Below the pieces are notes generated by a model. The model saw only the letters and a list, made by a program, of their open reading frames with translations, did not search any database and was not told the DNA's origin. From the NCBI GenBank assembly GCA_043820105.1, contig JBDREC010000065.1:49969-113968 (forward strand): a stretch of DNA of 64,000 nucleotides, written 5' to 3'. Within the stretch, counting starts at the first letter, position 1. Every line of letters begins with the position of its first letter. The translations under genes were made by a program, and so were the position numbers. Positions 54,621-63,359 of this stretch are shown here, piece after piece. This DNA comes from JBDREC01 sp043820105 [NCBI: Pseudomonadota bacterium] (lineage in GTDB: Bacteria > Bdellovibrionota_F > JAHFAK01).

Positions 54621-54914
54621 TTATTCAGAAGCAGTGTCAGAGCCATTGCTTCCATGACATCTTGTGCAACTTGAAGATCCGGCTGAAACAACAAATGTCC
54701 TTGTTGACTCATTGTCTAAATGTATGTTTTCAATATGATGACACATTATACATTCACTATACCCCCAACCTCCAATGTGATTTTCTTTTATTAAAATGAT
54801 GCCATTTGCTTCTAAGTCTGAATATTCTTCTCCCTGATTTTCTGAACCACAAGAAAAAAGAAATATAATGATTATGCTAAAAAAAATAGCTATCTTTATT
54901 ATATTTCTATTCAT
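54621..54914 (-). CDS. Small diheme c-type lipoprotein
   Basis: 97 residues. The signal ends in a lipobox (FLFSC at about residue 17), then two heme sites, CIMCH and CTRCH. The ATG at 54914 has AGAGGTG upstream and overlaps the end of the hexaheme gene by 8 bp; the longer open frame upstream is an out-of-phase shadow of that gene. Probably a periplasmic or outer-membrane electron carrier of the locus. Confidence 0.78.
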   Translation of the reverse strand: MNRNIIKIAIFFSIIIIFLFSCGSENQGEEYSDLEANGIILIKENHIGGWGYSECIMCHHIENIHLDNESTRTFVVSAGSSSCTRCHGSNGSDTASE

Positions 54915-55452
54915 AATTAACACCTCTTGAATTATGACAGTCAGTACAATAGTTTGTTTTATGACACCTAATACATTTATAAGGATTTTTTCTAACTTTA
55001 ATTGAGTGATAAAATATAAAATTATTATTATGATATTTTCTTTTAACCTTATCACGTTTACTATGACAAGCAGTACAATCACTTGTCTTATGGCACTTAT
55101 TGCATCTACCTGCATGTAGTTGTGCCTTATTAGCGTGTTTACTTTTCCAGAAATAATTATGATCTCGGGGAATAACCTTGGCTATTCCAGTTTCATGACA
55201 GCTTATACATTTCGTTTCGAGCTTAATTTCTTTTCGATTTTTATGTGGAATATGGCAAAAGCTACAGTGAATATTTTTTTTCTTAAAGGAGCTTAAGTGA
55301 TTTTTGTGAGAAAAGAGATCTTTTAATTTAACAACATCATCACCATATAAAAAATGTACAAGAAAGCTTAAAAAAACAAACAAAATTAGAGTAATTAAAC
55401 CCTTTTGCGTTAAATTAGTTAATAAATTATTTCCAAACATTAATTTTTTCAT
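54907..55452 (-). CDS. Hexaheme c-type cytochrome with N-terminal membrane anchor
   Basis: 181 residues from ATG 55452. One hydrophobic segment (LITLILFVFLSFLVHFLYG) is either signal or anchor. Six heme sites follow: CSFCH, CISCH, CNKCH, CTACH, CIRCH, CTDCH, with class III-like spacing and several free histidines for bis-His ligation. A TTG start six codons earlier cannot be excluded. It lies between the barrel gene and the diheme lipoprotein in one minus-strand operon. Confidence 0.8.
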   Translation of the reverse strand: MKKLMFGNNLLTNLTQKGLITLILFVFLSFLVHFLYGDDVVKLKDLFSHKNHLSSFKKKNIHCSFCHIPHKNRKEIKLETKCISCHETGIAKVIPRDHNYFWKSKHANKAQLHAGRCNKCHKTSDCTACHSKRDKVKRKYHNNNFIFYHSIKVRKNPYKCIRCHKTNYCTDCHNSRGVNYE

Positions 55453-55473
55453 CAAATAAATTTTTTCCAAAAG

Positions 55474-56685
55474 TTAAAAATAAACATAATTTAAAGCAAA
55501 GCCTGCCCTATAATCATGGTTTATTTCATCATTAGAGTTATATTCAAAATAAAGCTTAAGATTCATATTTTTTGTAAATTTTAAATTAAGCCATGAATGA
55601 GTAGCGAGGCTAATTCCAGATTCACTTGTAATCTTTTCATAATCTATTAATGACACTATTAAATTAAAGCTTAAGTTTTGTAATAATTCAGCTGATTCAA
55701 TGATATTAGCTCCGTGCCCTGTTCCCCCATAGCTGTTTAAATAAAAGTATGAAAGGGTTGTTGTAAACTTATCAATGAGCCTTGGAAAGCAAACACCAGA
55801 TTCTAGATTATAACCATCTGTGCTAACATTTTCAAAATAATCATATTGGGAAAAGGAAACTTCTTCAAACAAAGTAATAAATGAAAATGGACTAAAATCA
55901 GCTGATGCAAAGGCCTCAACAATCGGTCCATCTGCAAAAAAGGATAAAATGGAATCTGCATCAAGACCTTGTTTCGATAAATCATATCTGCCAACACCTA
56001 CATCTAACTTCAAATTATCAAGAGGCAAAAATTCTATTCCTCCACTTAGATTTTCTAAAGTATTATTTGATACTTCATAAATAGAATTAAAATAAAAATT
56101 GGGAAAACTGTAAATCATAAATTGATAATCACTTGCCAAAGCAAAGGTATTTGTAAATTCACCATTTAAGTCATTTTCAAATTCGTATTGGAAAGAGGAT
56201 GATAAATTATCTAATCTGTTAATTATAAAGCGTGTCCCTAAAACAAAATTACCATTTTCAAAATTATCTTCCTCAACGAATCTTTTAACTCCAGTAAAAA
56301 AATTAAATTCAATATTTTTATTAGGCTTATAATCAAGCAAAACTCCATCAAAGGTTTTATATTCAAATGTATCAGCTTGGCTTATCCTGCCAAGCTTAAC
56401 GCTGATTTGATTTAAAAGTTTAGACAATTCAAGAGAGCTATTATAAAGATTGAAGGAATAATCACCTAAAGCAGGATCTCCATAAACATCAAGATCTAAT
56501 TTTGTATTTAAAAAACCCTCATAGTTAGTGGATTCAAGAAACAAATATTGTCTGAGGGGAATATTAAACTTGCTTGTTTCATCAGACCTGAGCTGGGAAA
56601 TAAATTCAGTATTAATATAAAGTGGATATAAATTTAGCGCTAGTAATATAAAAATAAAATAACTTAGAGAGATTAGCTTTTTCAT
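55474..56685 (-). CDS. Predicted outer-membrane beta-barrel of the cytochrome locus
   Basis: 403 residues. After a signal sequence (ISLSYFIFILLALNLYPLY) the protein alternates amphipathic strands and short polar turns over its whole length (YNSSLELSKLLNQISVKLGR, LGTRFIINRL, YNLESGVCF...). It ends in NYVYF with a terminal aromatic residue, as outer-membrane barrels do. Repeated acidic turns are present. No heme sites. By position it could be the porin through which the cytochromes pass electrons (compare MtrB/PioB, Geobacter porin-cytochrome complexes), although I see no direct sequence match to those. Confidence 0.68.
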   Translation of the reverse strand: MKKLISLSYFIFILLALNLYPLYINTEFISQLRSDETSKFNIPLRQYLFLESTNYEGFLNTKLDLDVYGDPALGDYSFNLYNSSLELSKLLNQISVKLGRISQADTFEYKTFDGVLLDYKPNKNIEFNFFTGVKRFVEEDNFENGNFVLGTRFIINRLDNLSSSFQYEFENDLNGEFTNTFALASDYQFMIYSFPNFYFNSIYEVSNNTLENLSGGIEFLPLDNLKLDVGVGRYDLSKQGLDADSILSFFADGPIVEAFASADFSPFSFITLFEEVSFSQYDYFENVSTDGYNLESGVCFPRLIDKFTTTLSYFYLNSYGGTGHGANIIESAELLQNLSFNLIVSLIDYEKITSESGISLATHSWLNLKFTKNMNLKLYFEYNSNDEINHDYRAGFALNYVYF

Positions 56686-56717
56686 ATCATCCAAAAAGTC
56701 TTATTAAATTTAGCGTA

Positions 56718-59267
56718 CTAATCACATGGCATTGGTAGCTGATGACAATCATGGCAAGTTGGAAATCCAGCGTCAAAATCTGAATGCATATGGCAATCTG
56801 TACAATCTCTGCCAGCAATATATGCATAACAACCATCATAATCTGTGTGTGCAGAACCACTGCCATCATTTCTAAAATATTGTGTTGTTGTATGACAAAC
56901 CTCACAAATACCGTCATAAACTTCATCCCCATCTGCAAAAGAATTTGGACCATCATTATCAAAAAATTTCACTTCCCTGCCATCAATTACAGTTCGTATA
57001 TATTTTCCATAAGTTGCTCCATAATCTCTTTCTTGCTCCTGTATATGTGGCTCATGACAATCAATACAATAAGCTAAAACAGAAACCCGATCATATACTT
57101 TATGATTAGCTGCTTGCCCCTCACTATGACAATCATCACAGTCTTCAATATCGCCCTCTCCCACATGACAACTTGTACAATAAATACTGTTTGCAGAATC
57201 ATGTGGAGGATCTTGATAAGCTGGAACATCAGTATGGCACTCAGCACTATTACATGAAACAATTTCTTCATCAACAGCGTAATCAAGCTCATGACATCCT
57301 ATACAGGCATCAATTGTATTTGCCTCTAACACTGTACTTCCATGATTGGCCCATTGATCCCAATTATCTGCATGAGGATATGTAGAATGACATGTATAGC
57401 ATGAAATCCCAGATTCTCCTCCCAGGTAATCCTCACCATGGCAAACTGTTGCACAATCTGAAGGATTATTCTCTAAAACGTAATCCCCATGTTCATCGCC
57501 ATCCTCCCAATCTTCATTATGAGGATAACCAGGATGACATGTATAGCACGAAACTCCGCTTTGACCACCCTCATTGTCTTCTCCATGACATTCTGTTGCA
57601 CAATTATCAGGACCTGCCTCAATTGCATATGCTCCATGATTTTCACTCAAAACCCAATTTGGGTCATGAGGATATGAAGAATGACAAGATGAACAACTGG
57701 TTTCGGATTCTCCTCCTTCAAAGTCTTCTCCATGACAGTTGGTTGCACAGGAAGAAATTCCATTATCATCAACATATGAACCATGATTGGCGATATTTTC
57801 CCAATTATCAGAATGAGGATATAATTCATGACAGGAATAGCAAGAAGTCTCCGACTCCCCTCCATCATAAGCTTCGCCATGACATACACCAGCACAATTT
57901 GACAAATCATTTTGCACTACATAAACACCATGACTGCTTGAAGCATCCCAACCTTCTGCATGTGGATAAGAAACATGACAACTTGAACAGGAAATACCTG
58001 AATCCCCGCCTGTGAAATCTTCTCCATGACAATTGCTTGCACAAGAGTCATTACCATTTTCATCAACATAACTTCCATGCGCTGAATATTCATCCCAACC
58101 ATCTGAATGTGGATAAAGCTCATGACATGAGTGACATGATATTTCAGATTCACCACCTTCAAGCTCATCACCATGACAATCTGAAGCACATGATGAAAGT
58201 TCATTCTCTATTGCGTACAAACCATGACTACTTGCTTCACTCCATCCCCCCTCATGTGGATATATATCGTGACAACTAGAGCATGATATATTAGTATCTC
58301 CACCTGACAAATCATCACCATGACAGTCTGTAGCACACGTTGAGCTTTCATTCTCATCAACATAAGATCCATGTCCAATTATATCTTCCCAATCTTCTTC
58401 ATGTGGATATAGTTCATGGCAAGAATAGCAAGACACATCTGATTCACCGCCCGTAAAATCCTCTCCATGACATGCAGAAGAACAAAAGAAATTCCCATTT
58501 TCTAATACATAAAACCCGTGATTTTCTTTATCTTCCCAATTATCATCATGTGGATAACCAGTATGACAATAGTTACAAGAAATTCCTGAATCGCCTCCTG
58601 CCAAATCTTCTCCGTGACAATTTGAGGCACAACTTGAAGTTGTATTTTCAATAATAAATTGTCCATGTTCATTGGCTCTTGACCATGTTTTGCCATGAGG
58701 ATAATTTAAATGACAACTATAACAGGAGGTCTCTGACTCTCCCCCACCATAATCACTTCCATGACAACTTGTTGAACATGAAGATGTGCTATTTTCAATT
58801 ACATATTCTCCATGATTTGCATATTGAAACCAATTTGAATCATGTGGAAAAATACTGTGACAACTAGTACATGATAAATTAGAATCTCCACCGCTTAAAT
58901 CTTCACCATGGCACTTTGTAGCACATGAACTAGAGGTATTTTCATCAACATACCTTCCATGATTCTCAATATCAGACCAGCTACCTTCATGCGGATACAA
59001 AGCATGACAAGAGAAGCAGGATATTCCTGAACTACCACCTGTAAAATCTGCTCCATGACAATCTCCGGTTAAACAAGATCCTGAATTATTTTCTATTATA
59101 TATTTTCCATGAATATCAGGGTTTCCCCAATCAGTAGAAAAATGAGAATAAAATACTTCACTTGCTTCACTAGCAGATTCTTGGCTTGTATCGACTATTG
59201 ACCTTTCACAGCCAATAAAGACAAAAAATGCTGATAAAATTGTTAATAATATTATTGATTTATTCAT
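56718..59267 (-). CDS. Giant repeat multiheme c-type cytochrome lipoprotein (32 candidate hemes)
   Basis: 849 residues. A lipoprotein signal has lipid Cys20 (VFIGC). Residues 53-641 are twelve tandem modules of 49 residues (the first has 50), consensus HGxYVxEN..SSCAxxCHGED..GG.S..SC.SCH..YPH...W. Each has one CX3CH (CX4CH in module 1) and one CX2CH. A decayed thirteenth unit (CIGCH, CNSAECH) and a C-terminal part with CTSCH, CDDCH, CIDCH, CEVCH, CTDCH and CHDCH follow: 32 sites in all (19 CX2CH, 11 CX3CH, 2 CX4CH). Every module has exactly four His: two in heme motifs, two free. The start at 59267 is fixed by a promoter whose -10 lies upstream of it. Likely a long electron wire on the outer membrane (inference). 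Confidence 0.88.
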   Translation of the reverse strand: MNKSIILLTILSAFFVFIGCERSIVDTSQESASEASEVFYSHFSTDWGNPDIHGKYIIENNSGSCLTGDCHGADFTGGSSGISCFSCHALYPHEGSWSDIENHGRYVDENTSSSCATKCHGEDLSGGDSNLSCTSCHSIFPHDSNWFQYANHGEYVIENSTSSCSTSCHGSDYGGGESETSCYSCHLNYPHGKTWSRANEHGQFIIENTTSSCASNCHGEDLAGGDSGISCNYCHTGYPHDDNWEDKENHGFYVLENGNFFCSSACHGEDFTGGESDVSCYSCHELYPHEEDWEDIIGHGSYVDENESSTCATDCHGDDLSGGDTNISCSSCHDIYPHEGGWSEASSHGLYAIENELSSCASDCHGDELEGGESEISCHSCHELYPHSDGWDEYSAHGSYVDENGNDSCASNCHGEDFTGGDSGISCSSCHVSYPHAEGWDASSSHGVYVVQNDLSNCAGVCHGEAYDGGESETSCYSCHELYPHSDNWENIANHGSYVDDNGISSCATNCHGEDFEGGESETSCSSCHSSYPHDPNWVLSENHGAYAIEAGPDNCATECHGEDNEGGQSGVSCYTCHPGYPHNEDWEDGDEHGDYVLENNPSDCATVCHGEDYLGGESGISCYTCHSTYPHADNWDQWANHGSTVLEANTIDACIGCHELDYAVDEEIVSCNSAECHTDVPAYQDPPHDSANSIYCTSCHVGEGDIEDCDDCHSEGQAANHKVYDRVSVLAYCIDCHEPHIQEQERDYGATYGKYIRTVIDGREVKFFDNDGPNSFADGDEVYDGICEVCHTTTQYFRNDGSGSAHTDYDGCYAYIAGRDCTDCHMHSDFDAGFPTCHDCHQLPMPCD
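57345..59111 (-). repeat. Twelve tandem 147-bp coding repeats within the giant cytochrome
   Basis: The DNA encoding the 49-residue modules repeats with a 147-bp period; the first unit has one extra codon. Neighbouring odd and even units differ in a partly alternating way: YVDEN/YVDDN start units 2, 6, 8 and 10, and CYSCHELYPH appears in units 5 and 9. This suggests growth by duplication of 294-bp pairs. It is inside the CDS and in frame. Confidence 0.9.
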
Positions 59268-59294
59268 TTTCACACAACAAATGTTTATTAAACT

Positions 59295-59323
59295 GGTATA
59301 CATTTATAGACGCATCCTGTCAA
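59295..59323 (-). promoter_or_regulatory. Sigma-70-type promoter of the giant cytochrome operon
   Basis: Minus strand: -35 TTGACA (59318-59323), 17-bp spacer, -10 TATACC (59295-59300). Transcription would begin near 59288, about 20 bases before the ATG at 59267 and downstream of the longest possible ORF start, which is therefore wrong. It suggests that the giant cytochrome, barrel, hexaheme and diheme genes can be transcribed separately from the upstream 16-heme gene. Confidence 0.6.
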
Positions 59324-59346
59324 GCACAAAACATCCACTAGCTATA

Positions 59347-61275
59347 TTAATCCTTAATGGATGAAACCGGGTGACAAACAGTACATAGACCAGATGAAAA
59401 TTCAGTTGATTGTCGCAAAAAACTGTTATTTATATCACCCTCACGATTATTTCTGTAATCCCTAATCATTCCATTGATTTTTGAATCCCAAATGTGGCTT
59501 GAATGACAAGTCAAACAAGTCATCATTCCCCCTTTTGTCTTATTTCCTAATTCGTCAAAAAGTGGTACTGTTTTAAAAATAGTGTTTATATTTTTAGCAA
59601 GCTTGGTATCCTTTAACGGCTTATCTACCATGTGAACATCGCTCATATGAATTGCTTTCTTTGAGGCAATTCCGATTTTATTATGACATTCCAAACATAA
59701 CATATTAAGATAGTTTTTATTTGAGGGAATAAATCTAGCCCATAAAAGCTTTGATTGAGCATTGTGGGGAACATGACAAGCACTACAAGGACCTGAATCT
59801 TTCACAGTTTTTTGTAAAATATTTTTATCTGCTGCTGCGGTAAGCATAAGGTTATGGTCAGAGCTTAAAACTTGCTTTTTATCAGCATGACATTCAAGAC
59901 AAAGAGCCGAATCCTGATTATTTGAAATTCTCAGGAAACTATTTGAGGCATCACCATCAATTGTTTTATATCCTTTGTTCATATCATCTTTTTCATCCCA
60001 TTGATGAACATTATGGCAACTTGCACATTGAATTTTTCCTTTTGAATCTTTCTTCATACCTTGCGAAAATAAGGGGAGTTTAATTTTATTATTAATATTT
60101 TTGGTTAATACAATATCCAGTTTGTGTGAATTCATCCCTATTTTTTTTATATTCTTTAATTGCTTATTCTGATGGCAGATTAAACATTCCTGATTATGAC
60201 TATTTTCATTATTATAGGCAAAAGCCCAAAGTTTTGACTCCCCATGGTAATGAGGAAGATGGCAAGCGCTGCATGGGCCAGCTTCTTTAACCCTATTTTT
60301 ATTAATATTCATCCAGGAAGGCATTGAAATGCTCAAATCATGTTTTGTACCTATAATTGCTTTCTGATTTTTATGACAAGTAATGCACATCTGAGATTTA
60401 CTGTTGTCAGATAATAAAAGCTTTTTGTTTTTTATTTTATGATTTCTATGACAGCTTATACAAAGCAGCTGATTATTTTCTGTGAAAACAGCACCTTTTG
60501 TTTTTAGATTTTTAACAACTTCATCCATGTTCTTTTCATTCTTTAAATTTGAAAAACCTGGTTTTTCTTCTTTCTTAACTTGCCTTAATTCTGTATGACA
60601 CCTTATGCATAATTCATTATCCATTTTATCTTTTATTAAAAGGTTTGAATATGAAGGGCCATGGGTAACATGACATGATTCACAATAAATAAAACTACTC
60701 TTGTTTTTTCGTTGTAATTCATCTTGAAGATGTTGATTGGCAACTTTTTTATTTGTTTTTCCAGTCGGATGATTCATTTTAGGCTCAGATTCTTTTTTAT
60801 GACACATTTTGCACATTTGGGAATTAATATTTGAAACTCGCAAGAAAATGGTTTCCTTATTAATATTTTTGCCTGGTATGACATGAGGTGTGTGACAGGT
60901 AGCACATTGCACCCTACCTTCTGAATCCAGAGGAAAGGAATTCGGAATCTCCATACTTTCAGGTGGCGCTTTATCAACCTTATGCCCAGATAAACTTGAA
61001 AGCTTTAACCTTGAATCAACAACACTTCCATCATGACAGGATTGACACATCTCTTGACTTGATACAACTTTTTCAGCCTGAAATTCAACTAGATCAGTCC
61101 CTTTTGAATAGATAAAAAAAGTATCCAGCCATCTATAATGACATATGGCGCATTCTTTGGCTGAATTTCTAGAGATATTAGGATCTTCAGAGCCATGCAA
61201 GGATAAAGTAAGCCAAGATAATACTACATAAAAAAGAATTAAAATTTGTATGTTTGCTGTTATTTTTTTATGCAT
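59347..61275 (-). CDS. 16-heme c-type cytochrome with doubled CXXCH modules
   Basis: 642 residues with a signal peptide (ILILFYVVLSWLTLSLHGSED). It has sixteen CX2CH sites: CAICH, CQSCH, CATCH, CKMCH, CESCH, CIRCH, CISCH, CITCH, CSACH, CLICH, CASCH, CLECH, CSACH, CLECH, CLTCH, CTVCH. The last eight form two copies of a four-heme module that begins GPCSACH and ends NSFLR.S...LC..CH. Typical of the doubled-CXXCH family. Periplasmic or secreted; no lipobox. ACAGGAA precedes the ATG. It starts 10 bp after the NHL gene. Confidence 0.88.
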   Translation of the reverse strand: MHKKITANIQILILFYVVLSWLTLSLHGSEDPNISRNSAKECAICHYRWLDTFFIYSKGTDLVEFQAEKVVSSQEMCQSCHDGSVVDSRLKLSSLSGHKVDKAPPESMEIPNSFPLDSEGRVQCATCHTPHVIPGKNINKETIFLRVSNINSQMCKMCHKKESEPKMNHPTGKTNKKVANQHLQDELQRKNKSSFIYCESCHVTHGPSYSNLLIKDKMDNELCIRCHTELRQVKKEEKPGFSNLKNEKNMDEVVKNLKTKGAVFTENNQLLCISCHRNHKIKNKKLLLSDNSKSQMCITCHKNQKAIIGTKHDLSISMPSWMNINKNRVKEAGPCSACHLPHYHGESKLWAFAYNNENSHNQECLICHQNKQLKNIKKIGMNSHKLDIVLTKNINNKIKLPLFSQGMKKDSKGKIQCASCHNVHQWDEKDDMNKGYKTIDGDASNSFLRISNNQDSALCLECHADKKQVLSSDHNLMLTAAADKNILQKTVKDSGPCSACHVPHNAQSKLLWARFIPSNKNYLNMLCLECHNKIGIASKKAIHMSDVHMVDKPLKDTKLAKNINTIFKTVPLFDELGNKTKGGMMTCLTCHSSHIWDSKINGMIRDYRNNREGDINNSFLRQSTEFSSGLCTVCHPVSSIKD

Positions 61276-61285
61276 TTCCTGTTTT

Positions 61286-62212
61286 TCACATTATTTTATA
61301 AACACTAACTTTGTTCATAAGCATTTCAACAACTAAAAGTCTACCGGTTTTATCGACAAAAATGCCTGTAGGGGTTTTAAATTTTTTAGTCGCGTTTTCA
61401 GATTTATCTGCAATCACTGATAGAAAGTTTCCTGATTTATCAAAGATCTGAATAACACCCATATAGGAATCACTTACAAAAATTCTCTTTTCTGCATCAA
61501 TAGCTACACCCTTGGGTCTGTACAATTGGCCCTTTTCCACCCCCCATTGGCCAACCAAATTTAAAAATTTCCCAGTAGTTGAAATCGCTTGAATTCTGGT
61601 ATTAATGACGTCTGATATAAATAAGGAAGAAATTCCATCGTCAGCAATTAAAAAGGGATGATTGAATTGTAATTCTTGGGCGCCTGTGGTTCCAAATTGA
61701 TTTAGGAGTTTTCGTGTTTTTTTATCATAAACAAAAACCTTGTTATTGTCATTATCAACAACAAATATATTATTTTTAACAACTGCAATATCTGTAGGAT
61801 CAGACGGTGATTCACTACTAGCTGGAATATTTATACTATACAAAAAGCTTCCGTCGGATTTAAATGTCTGAATTCTGTGATTTCCAGAATCAGCAATATA
61901 TACAGCTCCATTATCATCAATATCAATTCCTAGTGGCATTTCAAATTGTCCTTTTTCTGAGCCAGGTCCTCCAAAAAACCCAATATATTTTCCACTATTA
62001 TTAAAAATTTTAACCTGACTATTTACACCATCAACAATATAAATATTCCCAACAGAAGAGACTGAAACATCACTAGGATTGTTAAATTCATGTCTAATAT
62101 CAAACAGATGCTTTACATGCGTATATGCAATACAATAAGAATATTCAAAATATGAAATTATAGTAATAAAATTTATTAAAATAATTATTATTGAAAGTTT
62201 GCTTTTTTTCAC
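61286..62212 (-). CDS. Exported NHL-repeat beta-propeller protein
   Basis: 308 residues. A signal sequence (LSIIIILINFITIISYFEYSYC) is followed by six blades of the NHL type (PSDVSVSSVGNIYIVDGVNSQVKIF; PLGIDIDDNGAVYIADSGNHRIQTF; PKGVAIDAEKRIFVSDS; PTGIFVDKTGRLLVVE and others). Such propellers bind partners and are often coded beside multiheme cytochromes in metal-reducing deltaproteobacteria. GTG start with GGAG nine bases upstream. It heads the minus-strand run and is divergent from the cytochrome at 62331. Confidence 0.83.
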   Translation of the reverse strand: MKKSKLSIIIILINFITIISYFEYSYCIAYTHVKHLFDIRHEFNNPSDVSVSSVGNIYIVDGVNSQVKIFNNSGKYIGFFGGPGSEKGQFEMPLGIDIDDNGAVYIADSGNHRIQTFKSDGSFLYSINIPASSESPSDPTDIAVVKNNIFVVDNDNNKVFVYDKKTRKLLNQFGTTGAQELQFNHPFLIADDGISSLFISDVINTRIQAISTTGKFLNLVGQWGVEKGQLYRPKGVAIDAEKRIFVSDSYMGVIQIFDKSGNFLSVIADKSENATKKFKTPTGIFVDKTGRLLVVEMLMNKVSVYKIM

Positions 62213-62235
62213 TTTTTAATTCTCCATTAATTTTG

Positions 62236-62263
62236 TAGACATTTATATCCATATTTTTATAAT
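62236..62263 (+). promoter_or_regulatory. Promoter of the hexaheme cytochrome at 62331
   Basis: TAGACA (62236-62241), 16-bp spacer, perfect TATAAT (62258-62263). It lies in the 118-bp divergent region shared with the NHL gene. Transcription would start near 62270, after the longest in-frame start for practical purposes, which supports ATG 62331. Confidence 0.55.
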
Positions 62264-62330
62264 AGCAAGTCAAAACATGCTGCATTCTTTAGTATTACAG
62301 CAAATTCTTCCTACAACTGAGGTGAAAATT

Positions 62331-63275
62331 ATGCCATATAATTCCAAAGTTTCCTTATTTGTTTATTTATTATTTTCAACTATAATTTGCGCTAATCCGA
62401 TTTTCGCAATTGATGAAGAAGGTTGTTTAATATGCCATAAATATCCCGGGATAGTTGCATTAAATCAAAAAGAACAGATAAAAGCTCTTCATATTGATGA
62501 ACTGCTTTATTCGAAAACTAAACATGGAAAATTCAAGTGTGGTTCGTGTCACATAGATATAAAAGAAATTCCCCATACCGGTTATGATAAAATAACTTGC
62601 ATTAATGGAAATTGTCACAATCAGGAATCAATTAATGAACTGACAAAAAAATTACCATTTAAAAACTTTCACAAAAAACAACAATCTTATCTTTTAGATA
62701 TAAAAAAAGAAACATCCTGCTTGACTTGCCATGGAATTTATCCACACAAGGAAAATAAAAAAACAAGGGCATACATCAATTTACACACTGTTTTTATGTC
62801 TTGTGAAACATGCCACATAAAACAGGATAAGCATAAAAATTTAGTTTATAAATGGAAAAACTTTAATGGTGTAAAATTTTTTGGCACTTCTTTTGCTTCA
62901 TATTACAATCCACAAATCAAAAGTGTTGAAAAAAATAAAGAGATATTTTCAATTATAGATGTATTTGAAAAGAAAAGTAATAAACTAATTCCCCTAAGCC
63001 ATATGACAGATAATCCAGAAGCTGTTTTATTTTTAATCAATTCAAAAACCATTAAAAACTCTGATAAAAAGAAAGAGCTTGAATACTTCCACAGAAACAT
63101 CAGAAAAAACAAAGCCAGTTCTAAATGTGATGAATGTCATTCCAATAAATCAATACTTAACTATAAAGAATTAGGGTTTGATAAAAAGAAAACAAATAAT
63201 TTAATAAATTTAGAATTAAAGAACTTAGTTAGTAAATATGATAAATTTTATTTTCCAGATTTATTAAACCGATAA
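62331..63275 (+). CDS. Hexaheme c-type cytochrome, mosaic of two neighbouring cytochromes
   Basis: 314 residues with a signal peptide ending NPIFA. Heme sites are CLICH, CGSCH, CINGNCH (CX4CH), CLTCH, CETCH and CDECH. The first third matches the start of the cytochrome at 51841 (GCLMCHRYP / GCLICHKYP; ITKIPH / IKEIPH; CSTKCH / CINGNCH). The rest matches the cytochrome at 53807 (CYSCHGTYAH / CLTCHGIYPH; FYLPALI / FYFPDLL). No membrane helix at either end after cleavage, so it is a soluble periplasmic version. GAGGTG seven bases before the ATG. Divergent from the NHL gene. Confidence 0.83.
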   Translation: MPYNSKVSLFVYLLFSTIICANPIFAIDEEGCLICHKYPGIVALNQKEQIKALHIDELLYSKTKHGKFKCGSCHIDIKEIPHTGYDKITCINGNCHNQESINELTKKLPFKNFHKKQQSYLLDIKKETSCLTCHGIYPHKENKKTRAYINLHTVFMSCETCHIKQDKHKNLVYKWKNFNGVKFFGTSFASYYNPQIKSVEKNKEIFSIIDVFEKKSNKLIPLSHMTDNPEAVLFLINSKTIKNSDKKKELEYFHRNIRKNKASSKCDECHSNKSILNYKELGFDKKKTNNLINLELKNLVSKYDKFYFPDLLNR

Positions 63276-63359
63276 TTTTTGATTTCATCAAATTAAACAG
63301 TAAAATATTTTTTAAGTAAAAAATGTTGTTAATCATAAGAAATTAACTTTTTATCATAA

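Noticed and set aside
54915-55115. N-terminal extension of the diheme lipoprotein frame (hydrophobic IIIIILYF...)
   Set aside because: It is the out-of-frame shadow of the hexaheme gene; the ATG at 54914 has a good ribosome site and yields a normal lipoprotein signal.
57074-57292. Minus-strand short frames rich in Met, Val and Ile within the giant cytochrome
   Set aside because: Shifted-frame shadows of the cytochrome coding sequence.
57392-58015. 207-codon plus-strand frame rich in His, antisense to the giant cytochrome
   Set aside because: It exists because the repeated heme-motif DNA lacks stops on the other strand; it repeats with the same 147-bp period and has no ribosome site.
50002-63275. 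The cytochrome cluster as a horizontally acquired island
   Set aside because: Base composition and codon use look like the rest of the window, and there are no integrase, tRNA-flank or insertion-sequence signs.
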